From: Paenibacillus peoriae KCTC 3763
GTDB taxonomy: Bacteria; Bacillota; Bacilli; Paenibacillales; Paenibacillaceae
Reading direction: 5' to 3'
Assembly: GCF_000236805.1 (NCBI RefSeq)
Contig: NZ_AGFX01000009.1
Location: 1-64,000, forward strand
DNA length: 64,000 nucleotides
Each line of letters starts with the position of its first letter. Within the stretch, counting starts at the first letter, position 1. The position numbers and the translations under genes were made by a program. This document shows, in pieces, positions 33,583 to 42,820 of the stretch. The notes under the pieces were generated by a model, which saw nothing but the letters and a program-made list of their open reading frames with translations, did not search any database and was not told where the DNA came from.

Positions 33583-35154
33583 TCAGGAGTACCGATCATG
33601 CCCAAATGTCCCTGCCTTCTTTGGCAGTTCCTTGTAATTAATAATGCGATTGCGTCCATGACCCTTGGCGTAGTAAAGCGCTTCGTCTGCTTTTGCGATC
33701 AGTTCCTCTGGAACATTGTTGCCATCAGGATAGCAGGTTGCGACACCAATACTAACCGTGACCACACTTTTCATGCGCGCTCCGTTATGATGGATTGCGG
33801 TTTTTTCTATGGCTAATCTCAGACTTTCGGCAAGTTGCGCCGCTCGCTTGGCACTCGTATCCGGCAGGATAATCGTAAATTCTTCCCCACCGTAACGGGC
33901 AATTGTAGCCGCTGGATGATTAATGGTCTTTTTGGCGATGGCCGTTACTTTGCGCAAGCAATCGTCCCCGGCCTGGTGCCCGTATAGATCGTTGTAAGCT
34001 TTAAAATGATCAATATCAAGGAAAATGAGAGACAACCCTTTGTTATTTTGCGCTGCATTTTGCCATTCCTGCTTGAGCATTTCATCAAAAAAACGGCGGT
34101 TTGCAATTTCGGTTAGTCCATCCAACAGGGAAAGCTGCTTCAATTGCTCTTCCATTTTCTTTCTTTCAGAAATATCCTTGGCAAGCCCAATGACTCCAAC
34201 TGTTTTCCCGTCCAGTAAAAGCGGTGACAATGTCAGCAATACCGTTATCCTGGCACCATCCTTCCGAATATATGACCATTCTCGTCCTTCGGATACATAT
34301 TCTGCCGCGCCGTAAAAAAATACATCTAATCCATGGATGGGTTTACCTGTTTTTTTGGATAGTTCTTTCCCATAAGCCTCGACTTCATTCGGGTCATGAA
34401 AGATCAGAGGAGATTCCTTGCCAATCAGCTCGTCGGCCCGGTAGCCAAGCATTTTTTCTGTACCCTTATTGGCATGCGTGATCTGTCCCTGCCAATCGAT
34501 GGCTATGATAGCCGTACCTACTGCGGATTGAAAAATCGCTTCTTGAAGTGCATGTAGAGTACGGTATTTTCGCTCGCTCTGCTCCAATTGTTTAGTTAGT
34601 TGATTCGTTGTAGAAAAGAAAGCAATTAACGATGCTGCGAAGAGTCCGCCCACACCGACAAGCGCTAAATAGGAGAAGGTATCCTTTGTAATGCCCCTCA
34701 TGAGCGACAGGATCGTAATGAGCGTCATACTCAGTAATACCGAGAGCAGCCAGCGGCGCTTATAACATTTGACAACCTGCATAATGATCCCACTGCCGAC
34801 GGCAGCTAATGTAATCGATAATAATGGCGCCATGCTGGTAGGTGAAGGTGTAAAGGTCCCCACTAATGTGACCCGGCCCAACACAAAGAATAGGGCAGTC
34901 ACTAAAGAAGCGGGTAGCCCCCCAAAATATGCGGAACTGATGACAACGATATGGCGGAAATCGATAAAGGATGTCTCGTTTATTTGATAACTGAATAACA
35001 GAAGAAGAAGAGCACAGCAGCCGTGCGTGATTCCTGTCAGCAGCTTAAATCGCAAGGTACGATGGTCTTCCATTAAGTAGCGCCGGAATAAATGGTTGAA
35101 GAGAAAAAGGAACGCCGTTAACAAGGCGAAATTCGCAATCATATATCTTAACAT
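33583..35154 (-). CDS. Membrane diguanylate cyclase: 5TM sensor, PAS, GGDEF
   Basis: A 523-residue protein that probably makes cyclic di-GMP from GTP. About six N-terminal transmembrane helices (residues 1-180, with YFGGLPASLVTALFFVLGRV, typical of 5TMR-LYT sensors), a PAS domain (about 210-330, with IHGLDVFFYGAAEYVSEGRE), and a GGDEF domain (about 350-510) with the active-site RYGGEEFTI and DHFKAYNDLYGHQAGD. The start at 35154 has GGAAGGA upstream. No EAL domain and no obvious partner nearby. It closes the decayed island on the right. Confidence 0.9.
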   Translation of the reverse strand: MLRYMIANFALLTAFLFLFNHLFRRYLMEDHRTLRFKLLTGITHGCCALLLLLFSYQINETSFIDFRHIVVISSAYFGGLPASLVTALFFVLGRVTLVGTFTPSPTSMAPLLSITLAAVGSGIIMQVVKCYKRRWLLSVLLSMTLITILSLMRGITKDTFSYLALVGVGGLFAASLIAFFSTTNQLTKQLEQSERKYRTLHALQEAIFQSAVGTAIIAIDWQGQITHANKGTEKMLGYRADELIGKESPLIFHDPNEVEAYGKELSKKTGKPIHGLDVFFYGAAEYVSEGREWSYIRKDGARITVLLTLSPLLLDGKTVGVIGLAKDISERKKMEEQLKQLSLLDGLTEIANRRFFDEMLKQEWQNAAQNNKGLSLIFLDIDHFKAYNDLYGHQAGDDCLRKVTAIAKKTINHPAATIARYGGEEFTIILPDTSAKRAAQLAESLRLAIEKTAIHHNGARMKSVVTVSIGVATCYPDGNNVPEELIAKADEALYYAKGHGRNRIINYKELPKKAGTFGHDRYS

Positions 35155-35569
35155 AGGTGGTCCTTCCATCATGTTTGTCTATCGCAAATGTTATTCTCTT
35201 CAAAATGTGAGAGGACAACATAACGAAAATCGTTCCGGCTATTATTCTTGAACTTGCATGATATAAGTATAATGGGAAACAGAAGTAAAGGTAAGCGGAA
35301 ATTCCTACGTATAGTGGAGCAGCTTACACATCCTAATAGGGAGCAAATACTATGACAAAGCAGCGGAATGTGTTAAAAATACGATTTTAGCAACGTCTTT
35401 CACAGTATACATCTATTTACCTCAGCTTGTGGGATAGAATCTGTAACTTGGTGCCACTGGTCGGCCGTATCTGTATACTAAGACTACGGCCGCCAGATAG
35501 TAAGTGCAATATGGTATAATGGCCATGAAACGGAAAATGATAGAGAAGAAACGAAAGAGAGGGAAAGCG

Positions 35570-36328
35570 ATGAGACTCATTGATTTGAGCGTCCCGATAA
35601 GCCCAAGCATCCGTGAGCCGATAGCAGCAAAGATCGAGTATTCGAGCCATAGCGAAGGCGCGATGCAAGCGTCAGCCATACTTGGTCTAAAACCTGACGA
35701 CTTTCCGGAAGGCAAAGCATGGGCTACCGAAACCGTAACGCTTAACACCCATTCGGGGACGCATGTCGACGCACCTTGGCACTACTGGCCAACATCGGAA
35801 GGTAAACCGGCTAGAACGATTGACGAACTGCCGCTAGAGTGGTTTTTTTCTGATGGCGTGCTTCTTGATTTTAGTTCTAAGCCGCCCGGTTATGAGTTAA
35901 CGTCTGAAGATCTAGTTGCGGAGCTGAGCCGCATTGGGTACAAGCTTAAGCCGCTCGATATTGTGCTTATCCGGAGCGATGCGGATAAGCGGCTGTATGA
36001 TGAAAAGTATGCATTCCTTCATGCCGGTGTCTCGGCCGAAGCGACCATGTGGTTACTGGATCAAGGAATTAAGGTAGTCGGTACTGACGGCTGGGGTTGG
36101 GATATCCCGCTTAATCTCCAGGCGGAGGCCTACAAGCAGCAGCCAAGAGACGGCGTCCTTTGGGCAGCGCACTATGTCGGCAAAGACCGGGAATATTGCC
36201 AGATCGAGAAGTTGGCCAATTTGGAGCTTCTGCCGAAGCCGTTTGGCTTCAAGGTTTGCTGTTTTCCGGTTAAAGTGGAAAGAGCGAGTGCCGGATGGGC
36301 TCGTCCCGTAGCAATCATAGAGGAATAA
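35570..36328 (+). CDS. Cyclase family protein (kynurenine formamidase/isatin hydrolase-like)
   Basis: A 252-residue metal-dependent hydrolase. It starts MRLIDLSVPISP and has the metal-binding HSGTHVDAPWHYW motif (about residues 62-74). Family members hydrolyse formylkynurenine, isatin or similar cyclic amides. The ATG at 35570 has GAGAGGGAAA upstream; an earlier ATG at 35504 has none. The single gene is followed by a terminator. No tryptophan-degradation genes are adjacent, so the substrate is open. Confidence 0.82.
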   Translation: MRLIDLSVPISPSIREPIAAKIEYSSHSEGAMQASAILGLKPDDFPEGKAWATETVTLNTHSGTHVDAPWHYWPTSEGKPARTIDELPLEWFFSDGVLLDFSSKPPGYELTSEDLVAELSRIGYKLKPLDIVLIRSDADKRLYDEKYAFLHAGVSAEATMWLLDQGIKVVGTDGWGWDIPLNLQAEAYKQQPRDGVLWAAHYVGKDREYCQIEKLANLELLPKPFGFKVCCFPVKVERASAGWARPVAIIEE

Positions 36329-36337
36329 AAGGGAAGC

Positions 36338-36384
36338 AACGTTCCAGCAGCAATAATGCAACCTGGAGCGTTATTTCTTTTTTC
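36338..36384 (+). terminator. Terminator after cyclase gene
   Basis: AACGTTCCAG (36338-36347) pairs with CTGGAGCGTT (36363-36372) with one mismatch, followed by ATTTCTTTTTT. Confidence 0.75.
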
Positions 36385-36547
36385 CAACATACCTCCGAGA
36401 GGATAGTGATCTTGAACTATCACATCTGCTGGGTCCATTTGCTTAATGGTCCGTATTTGCGGAAATAACTTGCCTGTATAATTATATAAACCTCATAAAC
36501 GAATTTAGAGCTAACCTTAATAAAACCCTCAGTTAAAACTTCTCTTC

Positions 36548-36616
36548 TTGACGCGATACTGAACTGTACTGTATTCTTCTCTTACCAACAAACAAATAAA
36601 CAGAACAATTCCGTCA
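36548..36616 (+). promoter_or_regulatory. TetR gene promoter with operator shared with the AKR promoter
   Basis: TTGACG (36548-36553) and TATTCT (36572-36577) give a weak promoter. AACTGTACTGTATT (36562-36575) and AAACAGAACA (36598-36607) recur in the AKR promoter (37326-37385). The rest of the 36385-36644 gap holds nothing else I can support. Confidence 0.6.
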
Positions 36617-36644
36617 AATTTTAGAGATTGGTTAGGTGTATGAA

Positions 36645-37217
36645 ATGACAACATCGCGTAGATCTGCGCGGCAGCGCATCCTGGATGTGGCTTCTGATTT
36701 GTTTTATCGCGAGGGTATACGCTCAATAGGCGTTGATACAATTGCAGAAAAATCCGGAGCAAGCAAGGCCACTCTTTACCGCCATTTTCCAACTAAAGAT
36801 GACTTGATAGTCGCTTATCTTCAGGAAAAGAGTGAGCTCTCTTTGAAGCAATTTGACAAGCTTATTGAGCAGTATAAAGGATCACCCAAAGAGCAAATCT
36901 TTGCATTCATCAATGCCATCAGTGACTCACTAACAGAGCCGGAATATAGGGGGTGCAGTTTTTTGAACGCATATGCGGAATTCTCCGATATTCATCATCC
37001 AGTTCAGCGTTTGGTATTGGAATACAACCACGAATTGCGCTCACGCTTGATAAGACTTACGAAAGATGCGGGCGTGCAAGATGAGAATCTGGCGGATCAG
37101 CTTCTGCTGGTGATTAACGGGGCATTTTCTATAGGTCCTATATTAGGCGCAAACGGTCCAGCCGCTCAGTTGAAAGTAGTTACAACTTTTTTGATGGACT
37201 TGCATCTAAAACATTAA
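36645..37217 (+). CDS. TetR family transcriptional repressor
   Basis: A 190-residue regulator. The N-terminal HTH spans about residues 9-55 (ARQRILDVASDLFYREGIRS, IAEKSGASKATLYRHF), followed by a helical ligand domain with EYRGCSFLNAYAEF. The start ATG at 36645 follows AGGTGTATGAA; an in-frame ATG at 36636 is an alternative. It precedes two oxidoreductase genes, and its own promoter shares about 14 identical contiguous bases plus flanking blocks with theirs, so autoregulation and control of 37474-39415 are likely. Confidence 0.88.
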   Translation: MTTSRRSARQRILDVASDLFYREGIRSIGVDTIAEKSGASKATLYRHFPTKDDLIVAYLQEKSELSLKQFDKLIEQYKGSPKEQIFAFINAISDSLTEPEYRGCSFLNAYAEFSDIHHPVQRLVLEYNHELRSRLIRLTKDAGVQDENLADQLLLVINGAFSIGPILGANGPAAQLKVVTTFLMDLHLKH

Positions 37218-37251
37218 AATAATGACTGGTTGAACCCATTAATTTAGATAT

Positions 37252-37311
37252 CACCCTTTGAGAATGAATTCGGATTATTTTTTCCACTATCTATTCTCAA
37301 GGGTGTTTTTT
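37252..37311 (+). terminator. Terminator after TetR gene
   Basis: CACCCTTTGAGAAT (37252-37265) and ATTCTCAAGGGTG (37293-37305), then TTTTTT. Confidence 0.85.
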
Positions 37312-37325
37312 ATGAATTTTTTTTC

Positions 37326-37385
37326 TTGACACGAAACAAAACTGTACTGTATTATTCTTTTTAATGAAACAGAACAGTTTCGTTC
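37326..37385 (+). promoter_or_regulatory. AKR promoter and TetR operator
   Basis: TTGACA (37326-37331) and TATTAT (37350-37355), 18-base spacer. It contains AACTGTACTGTATT (37340-37353) and AAACAGAACAGTTTCGT downstream; AAACTGT and ACAGTTT are an inverted pair flanking the start site. Confidence 0.65.
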
Positions 37386-37473
37386 TTGTTGTTTTATTTT
37401 GAACAACATACCAAAAATCTGATAAGGGAGAGTCAAGATCGTTAGTAAACTATGATTCTAAGGAGGATGCAAC

Positions 37474-38376
37474 ATGGAGCAAATTCGATTGGGACGTACA
37501 GAGTTGAGGGTGAATCCGATTGGTCTTGGTGCTAATGCGGTTGGTGGGCACAACCTTTATCCGAATCTAAACGATGAAATAGGCAAAGACGTGTTGCGTA
37601 CGGCGCTTAAGCAAGGCATTAATTTTCTGGACACTGCATTCGTATATGGACATGGACGCTCCGAAGAGCTCATCGGGGAGGTGATTAGAGAACAAGGTGG
37701 ACGGGAAAACGTTGTCATCGCTACCAAAGCTTTCGATAACAACCCGAGTCTTCTGAAGGAAGCCGTCGAGAACAGCCTGAAACGGCTGCAAACCGACTAC
37801 ATCGACTTGTTCTACATTCATTACCCAGATGTGGAGACGCCAAAGGACGAAGCCGTTGGAGCGTTGAAGGAGCTGAAAGATGAGGGGAAAATCCGTGCGA
37901 TCGGTGTCTCTAACTTCTCAATCGAGCAGTTGCGAGAAGCGAACAAAGATGGCTATGTAGATGTTGTCCAGGACGAGTACAACTTGTTCAAACGGGACAG
38001 AGAGAAGGATATCCTTCCCTATGCGAAGGAGAACGGCCTCTCGTTCGTACCTTACTTCCCGCTCGCTTCAGGTCTGTTAGGCGGCAAATACACAAAGGAG
38101 ACAACGTTCTCGGATGTGCGTGCCAGCCTCCCGATGTTCCAGGGTGAGACATTTATTACTAATCTGGAAAAGGTCGAGCGATTGCGCGAGATTGCTGATA
38201 CCAAGCAAGTCGAGGTAGCGCACATCGTACTGGCTTGGTACCTGACCCGGGACGCTATCGATGCCATCATCCCAGGTGCTAAACGGCCCGAGCAGGTGGA
38301 GAACAATCTGCAGACACTGTTCGTGCGGCTCTCGAAAGAGGAAATCGATCGGATCGATCAAATCTTTCAGGCTTGA
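37474..38376 (+). CDS. Aldo/keto reductase
   Basis: A 300-residue NAD(P)H-dependent (beta/alpha)8 reductase. The catalytic residues are visible in [17 protein letters not shown] (Asp, Tyr), ATKAF (Lys) and LFYIHYPD (His); cofactor-binding [20 protein letters not shown] lies near the end. AAGGAGGATGCAAC precedes the ATG. It is followed after 88 bases by an MDR reductase gene, probably in one operon under the TetR regulator upstream. An aldehyde or ketone detoxification role is likely. Confidence 0.9.
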   Translation: MEQIRLGRTELRVNPIGLGANAVGGHNLYPNLNDEIGKDVLRTALKQGINFLDTAFVYGHGRSEELIGEVIREQGGRENVVIATKAFDNNPSLLKEAVENSLKRLQTDYIDLFYIHYPDVETPKDEAVGALKELKDEGKIRAIGVSNFSIEQLREANKDGYVDVVQDEYNLFKRDREKDILPYAKENGLSFVPYFPLASGLLGGKYTKETTFSDVRASLPMFQGETFITNLEKVERLREIADTKQVEVAHIVLAWYLTRDAIDAIIPGAKRPEQVENNLQTLFVRLSKEEIDRIDQIFQA

Positions 38377-38464
38377 CTGGGATGGCCTCTACAAGAGCGT
38401 TGACTCTATGATCGTTATTGTAGCCACAATATGGATTCGATTAGATGAAAGGAGAATGAATGAC

Positions 38465-39415
38465 ATGGCAAAAACGATGAAGGCGTGGGTAACTGATGGC
38501 AAAGGAGGTATTTCGTTCTCAGATGTTCCTGTTCCTACCCCGGCGCCGGATCAAGCACTGATCGAATGCAAGTCCACCACGATTGCTCGCGGCGAGATCC
38601 GTTCTCTACCCTATCTTCCGGGCGGACGTGTTTTAGGCCTCGACTTAGCAGGTGTAGTTATCAAGGAGGCCGCAGATGGCAGCGGTCCGCCGGTTGGTTC
38701 ACGAGTGATCGCCATGACCGGCTTTAGCGGAGGCGGCTGGGGGCAGTTCGCTGCCTTGCCGGCTTCCACACTCGGTGTCATCCCCGACGAACTCAGTTGG
38801 AAGGAGGCCGCCGTGTTGCCCAATGCTGGACTGACGGCGCTCTACTCCGTTCGCCACGCTGGCTTTCTGGTAGGATTGAGTGTCCTAGTTACCGGTGCGA
38901 CGGGCGCAGTCGGCCGGATCGCAGCTCAGCTAGCGCAGCACGCCGGAGCGGAAGTGACGGGCAGCGTCAGTCGTGCGGAACGTGCGGAGGCGCTCAAGTC
39001 GCTCGATCTCAACCACATCGCAGTGGCGAATGATACCGTGGGGCCCTTCGACTTCATTATAGATACCCTCGGCGGCGGCAGCCTGAGCCACGCGTTGAAG
39101 GTCGTAGGTCCCGAGGGAGTCATCGTCACGATGGGCGGTGGCGAAGGCTTTGATGCCCCGTCCGAGCAGGCCATCATCCCCCTCGGCTGGTTCGGTGAGC
39201 ATCCAGGTGCGCGGGTCGAAGCCGAGAATGTCGCCGCCCACGTCCTGCGGCGGACAGGCGTCGCGCGTGATCTTGGCATCCTCGCCAAGCTCGTCGTCGA
39301 CAACCGGCTAGATCTCGACATCGCAGAGGAGGTTAGCTGGCGGGAGGCGCCGCGAGTAGTCGATGCGCTCAAGGCGGGCCAGACGAAAGGACGCGTGGCC
39401 ATCCTGATTGACTAG
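38465..39415 (+). CDS. MDR superfamily NADPH:quinone reductase/zinc-less alcohol dehydrogenase
   Basis: A 316-residue medium-chain reductase. The N-terminal GroES-like domain (about 5-120) contains VLGLDLAGVV; the nucleotide-binding VTGATGAVGRIAAQLAQHAG (about 140-159) has the GxGxxG-like loop. Zinc ligands are lacking. The ATG at 38465 has AAAGGAG at 10 bases; the ATG at 38456 is too close. The second half is clearly more GC-rich, with runs of GCC/CGC codons, than the preceding AKR gene, suggesting a foreign origin; a Tn3 transposase relic lies just downstream. Confidence 0.85.
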   Translation: MAKTMKAWVTDGKGGISFSDVPVPTPAPDQALIECKSTTIARGEIRSLPYLPGGRVLGLDLAGVVIKEAADGSGPPVGSRVIAMTGFSGGGWGQFAALPASTLGVIPDELSWKEAAVLPNAGLTALYSVRHAGFLVGLSVLVTGATGAVGRIAAQLAQHAGAEVTGSVSRAERAEALKSLDLNHIAVANDTVGPFDFIIDTLGGGSLSHALKVVGPEGVIVTMGGGEGFDAPSEQAIIPLGWFGEHPGARVEAENVAAHVLRRTGVARDLGILAKLVVDNRLDLDIAEEVSWREAPRVVDALKAGQTKGRVAILID

Positions 39416-39453
39416 GCTCTTCTGGCGGGCGGGGAGATCATCAGGAATCTTTA

Positions 39454-39960
39454 TTGATACTGCGCGTCTTTCCTTCTTACGGGATTGACGCAGAAAGTTG
39501 TCAGGTATGGGTTCCTCTTGTCCCCGCCAATTTGTGTAACCTAAGACTACTTCAAATAGGAGAGCCGGATGAGTTGAAAGGCGAAAGTCTGATTCGGGGA
39601 AAGGCTCGGTGTCTACTTCTCTCCGATTTTCCAAAATTGGAGAAGCTGCCGCGCGGACAGATTAATACAAAGATCATCCAGGAAAACTACGATGATGTTC
39701 TCCGACTGGTTCACTCCATCCGGGAAGGCACCGTTTCAGCATCACTCATTATGCGGAAAGTCGGTTCCTATGCGAGACAAAACAGTTTGACTACCGCGCT
39801 GCGACGAAAAATCCATAGAGGATTGAACAAAGGGGAAGCCATGAATGTTTTGGCCAGTGCGTTGAACCCTTGGCCCTTTCGAAAAATGAACTTTCAGGTA
39901 AATTTTAACAGTGATTTTTTCTGTTTATTATCATCATTTGCATTTGAAATGCCGATATAA
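39454..39960 (+). pseudogene. Tn3-family transposase (TnpA) C-terminal relic
   Basis: The frame contains KLEKLPRGQINTKIIQENYD, DVLRLVHSIREGTVSASLIM and RKVGSYARQNSLTTAL, then directly RRKIHRGLNKGEAMNVLA and SALN. These are the conserved blocks of the Tn3 transposase catalytic region, but about 20 residues between AL and RRK and about 30 between LA and SALN are missing, and nothing matches upstream of the first block. It is an inactive fragment. I saw no 38-bp Tn3 terminal repeats nearby. Confidence 0.8.
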
Positions 39961-40017
39961 AATGGAATCCGGAAAACTATTTTCTACATGAATTTTACCT
40001 AAAGGAAGTGGAAAGAG

Positions 40018-40785
40018 ATGTTCCAAAAGAAATGCCTTATCACCTCATTGGTTGCGGCGACACTGTTTTTCAGTCCATCCGCATTCGCGGCAAATACGTT
40101 TCCCGATGTGGACGGGACAAAATATGAATGGGCTTCCGAATCAATTCGTTTGATGGTCGACAAGGGCGTTATCAACGGTTATGCGGATGGGACCTTCAAG
40201 CCAGGCAAAACCATCACAAAAGCGGAATTTGTACATATGTTTCACAAGCTTTTTCCAGAAATCAATCATTCATCCGGCAACTCTTCAGAATTTGTGGATG
40301 CGCGTAAACACTGGGCGAATAAAGATTTTGCAGCAATATTCAACGGGGATTATATTTGGCCGTATGCTGAAAGTGTAGGGGGCAAATATCCAAATTATCA
40401 ATTCTATGTCAAGCCCGACAAGCCGTTGACCCGCTGGGATATGATGATGATTGCTTCCGTTCGGACGGATTATACTAATCAGACTCTTCATCCTGAGATT
40501 GAGGAAGTGATTTCCGCAGCTGCGCAGTACAAGGATATGAAAGTTCGTGAGGCGAATTACTATGACAATTTCTCGGCCTATTATCCAGTACTGTACATTG
40601 ACAAGAGCGGAGAAGAGTACTCCTATGATGGCGATTTCCAGGATCAAAAGGCTGAAGCATTCTACACGCTAACCAAGATGAGCGTTCTTACTGCTGATGA
40701 AGGATTCCTTCGCCCAAAAGCGCAAGTCACACGGGCTGAAGCTGTTACCCTTTTACAGCGTTTGTACGAAGCCACAACCAAGTGA
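40018..40785 (+). CDS. Secreted S-layer homology (SLH) domain protein
   Basis: A 255-residue exported protein. Signal peptide about residues 1-25 (LVAATLFFSPSAFAA). A first SLH repeat (about 27-75: FPDVDGTKYEWASESIRLMV, GYADGTFKPGKTITKAEFVH), a degenerate middle part and a last partial SLH (FLRPKAQVTRAEAVTLLQRL). It should attach non-covalently to pyruvylated secondary cell-wall polymer. AAAGGAAGTGG precedes the ATG. It has no extra catalytic domain, so a structural or assembly role is likely. Confidence 0.88.
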   Translation: MFQKKCLITSLVAATLFFSPSAFAANTFPDVDGTKYEWASESIRLMVDKGVINGYADGTFKPGKTITKAEFVHMFHKLFPEINHSSGNSSEFVDARKHWANKDFAAIFNGDYIWPYAESVGGKYPNYQFYVKPDKPLTRWDMMMIASVRTDYTNQTLHPEIEEVISAAAQYKDMKVREANYYDNFSAYYPVLYIDKSGEEYSYDGDFQDQKAEAFYTLTKMSVLTADEGFLRPKAQVTRAEAVTLLQRLYEATTK

Positions 40786-40805
40786 TTTTTAATGCAATTT
40801 TGACG

Positions 40806-41663
40806 CTAGCATGATGAATTGGACTTGCTTTGTTTACTCTTTACCCCAACCGTAATCTGAGTAACATAGTCACTCTCATCTTTTGCACCAACTTCATCGA
40901 TAAGATATTCTTCATAAGCAAATTCCTGAATAAGGAAATTTTCCTTTTTAATATACTGAATGAGTCTCTCATAGGTTCTGCCGATCTTTTCATAGCTTCC
41001 ATGATGATATGCAACAGCGTATAGTCCCTTTGGTTTTATGAAATTTGAAAAATGTGTGTTATTTCTATGGTTTGTTTTTACAAAAAGATACGATTTTGAG
41101 GCGTGTTTCCCTGCTAAAATAGCTTTTTTATCCAACATAGACCCAACAAAAGATGTCCCAACGGATTGCGTGCTATGTTCAAATTTTTTGAAAGTCATCA
41201 TCCATTCAGCGTAATCCTTTATATTGTTTTCTTCAAATGAAGTGCTTCGAATGATTCTTTCCTCTTCATGTTCTTCCAATTTAATTTCACTACTTGTAGA
41301 GTTTAATCCCTTGTGCGTATAGACAATGGTTTCTTCCAATATGTGCTTAATTTTATTCATCTTTTCGATTTCTTTATTCACTTCTGATATCTTGTGCTTC
41401 GACAAATCCAATATTCGTTCTGGAGTTCTCTCATCAAGATATGTCTTGATTTCTTTTAAAGGGACGTTTAATTCCTTTAAAACAGTAATAATGGAGAATA
41501 AATCAAATTGATGATAAGAATAATAACGATACCCGTTTTCATCTATAAAAGCAGGTTGGAATAGCCCAATCTCATCATAATGAAATAAAGTTCTCTTATT
41601 TACCTTGCATATTTTAGCGAATTGTCCTGTTGTAAAATACGTCTCTGAATTTTTCCTCATCAT
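40806..41663 (-). CDS. bltR: MerR family multidrug-type regulator (BltR/BmrR-like)
   Basis: A 285-residue regulator with N-terminal winged helix (FTTGQFAKICKVNKRTLFHY, then YYSYHQFDLFSIITVLKELN), a dimerisation coiled coil (about 80-120) and a C-terminal GyrI-like effector domain (about 125-275, with GLYAVAYHHGSYEKIGRTYE). In B. subtilis BltR binds drugs and activates blt-bltD. Here it is divergent from a BltD-like acetyltransferase, which supports the assignment, although the Blt efflux gene is missing. Confidence 0.82.
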   Translation of the reverse strand: MMRKNSETYFTTGQFAKICKVNKRTLFHYDEIGLFQPAFIDENGYRYYSYHQFDLFSIITVLKELNVPLKEIKTYLDERTPERILDLSKHKISEVNKEIEKMNKIKHILEETIVYTHKGLNSTSSEIKLEEHEEERIIRSTSFEENNIKDYAEWMMTFKKFEHSTQSVGTSFVGSMLDKKAILAGKHASKSYLFVKTNHRNNTHFSNFIKPKGLYAVAYHHGSYEKIGRTYERLIQYIKKENFLIQEFAYEEYLIDEVGAKDESDYVTQITVGVKSKQSKSNSSC

Positions 41664-41674
41664 TTCATCCCCAA

Positions 41675-41705
41675 TTGACTATCTGGTTACGGTATACCTT
41701 ATTGT
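41675..41705 (+). promoter_or_regulatory. MerR-type promoter with 19-bp spacer for bltD
   Basis: TTGACT (41675-41680) and TATTGT (41700-41705) are 19 bases apart, the stretched spacing of MerR-activated promoters. The spacer contains the palindrome GGTATACC (41691-41698). It points to the acetyltransferase gene. Confidence 0.72.
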
Positions 41706-41742
41706 ATGAATAGTAATGAGCAGAAGCAAGGGAAAGGTAGAT

Positions 41743-42195
41743 ATGATGACAGTCTCTATTAGAGAAGTGACTAAGGAAAATTTGCAAGAAATATTGTCTT
41801 TGCGTGTAAGTGATCATCAAAAATCATATATTGAAGCTTCGGAACAAAGTTTGGAAGATGCTAAAGATTGCACTTTCTACCGACCAGCAGGACTTTATTG
41901 GGAAAATGTTTTGGTCGGGTTTGCCATGTATGGACTCTTTCCTGGAGAAGGTCAAAGCGGCCGGGTATGGTTGGATCGTTTCATGATTGACGAGAATTTC
42001 CAAGGACAGGGACTTGGAAAAATGATGCTTACAGCGCTTATTGAGCATCTTGTTAATTTATACCATTGTAAAGAGATCTATCTAAGTCTTTATGAGGACA
42101 ATTACAGAGCCTTGTTGTTATACCAAAAGTTTGGTTTTCGTTTTAATGGAGAGTTGGATATAAACGGAGAAAAGGTAATGGTCAAAGAATTATAA
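41743..42195 (+). CDS. bltD: Spermine/spermidine N-acetyltransferase, BltD-like (GNAT)
   Basis: A 150-residue GNAT enzyme that should acetylate polyamines with acetyl-CoA. Motif A is ENFQGQGLGKMMLTAL (acetyl-CoA pyrophosphate loop), and SYIEASEQSLEDAKDC, RPAGLYWENVLVGFAMYGLF and the end ELDINGEKVMVKEL closely match what I recall of B. subtilis BltD. I start at the ATG at 41743 behind GGGAAAGG. It is controlled by the 19-bp-spacer promoter in front, presumably through the divergent BltR. Confidence 0.85.
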   Translation: MMTVSIREVTKENLQEILSLRVSDHQKSYIEASEQSLEDAKDCTFYRPAGLYWENVLVGFAMYGLFPGEGQSGRVWLDRFMIDENFQGQGLGKMMLTALIEHLVNLYHCKEIYLSLYEDNYRALLLYQKFGFRFNGELDINGEKVMVKEL

Positions 42196-42780
42196 TTAAC
42201 ATGAATGACAATCCTCATCCATGCGATCTATGATTTGATAGCAAATCTTCGCCATTTCTTCGACCGTCTGCTGCATACCATCTCGAATCCAACTCGCTGC
42301 TACACTGTAAATGGCACCGCTCCAAAAATAAGATTTGTAATTTTCCTGGATACTGATTTTGGATACAGAACTTTGCATTATTCTGTGGAATTCGTTTAGG
42401 ATTGCATCTCCGAAATTCGCCATGAGAAGTATTTTCAGACTATCGGCATGTTGTTTTAGCATGTGGAATAAGGAGCACCAGTTTTCATATGAGTTTTGGA
42501 TTGGAAGACGCAGATTCATGGCAACTATGACTTTGTCCACGATTTCTTTCATTACGCTGCGCAATATATCCTCTTTAGCGTTGTAGTTGCGGTAATAGGC
42601 GGTTCGAGACACGCCAGCGCGCTTTACAATATCTGTAATTGATATCTCATGGAAGCATTTGTCCTTCATTAATAAAATCATAGCCGATTCGATACATGTT
42701 TTAGTGATGCGGTTGGATTCTGCGTTAGACAAGCGCAGGATTTCTAATCGCTGCATTTCTGTCATTTTGTTTTCAGACAT
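42196..42780 (-). CDS. TetR family transcriptional regulator
   Basis: A 194-residue regulator; the HTH is CFHEISITDIVKRAGVSRTA followed by YYRNY, and the C-terminal half fits the TetR_C group common in Gram-positives. Start at 42780 has AGGAGGAATTGTA upstream; the longer frame has no ribosome site. It is divergent from the quinone-reductase gene at 42962, with a perfect 16-bp palindrome between them. Confidence 0.87.
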   Translation of the reverse strand: MSENKMTEMQRLEILRLSNAESNRITKTCIESAMILLMKDKCFHEISITDIVKRAGVSRTAYYRNYNAKEDILRSVMKEIVDKVIVAMNLRLPIQNSYENWCSLFHMLKQHADSLKILLMANFGDAILNEFHRIMQSSVSKISIQENYKSYFWSGAIYSVAASWIRDGMQQTVEEMAKICYQIIDRMDEDCHSC

Positions 42781-42820
42781 TACAATTCCTCCTGTTTTGT
42801 TTAGGCCGTATCCGATCCGA

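Noticed and set aside
39416-40017. Complete Tn3 transposon
   Set aside because: Only internally deleted TnpA pieces remain; no resolvase or terminal repeats were recognised.
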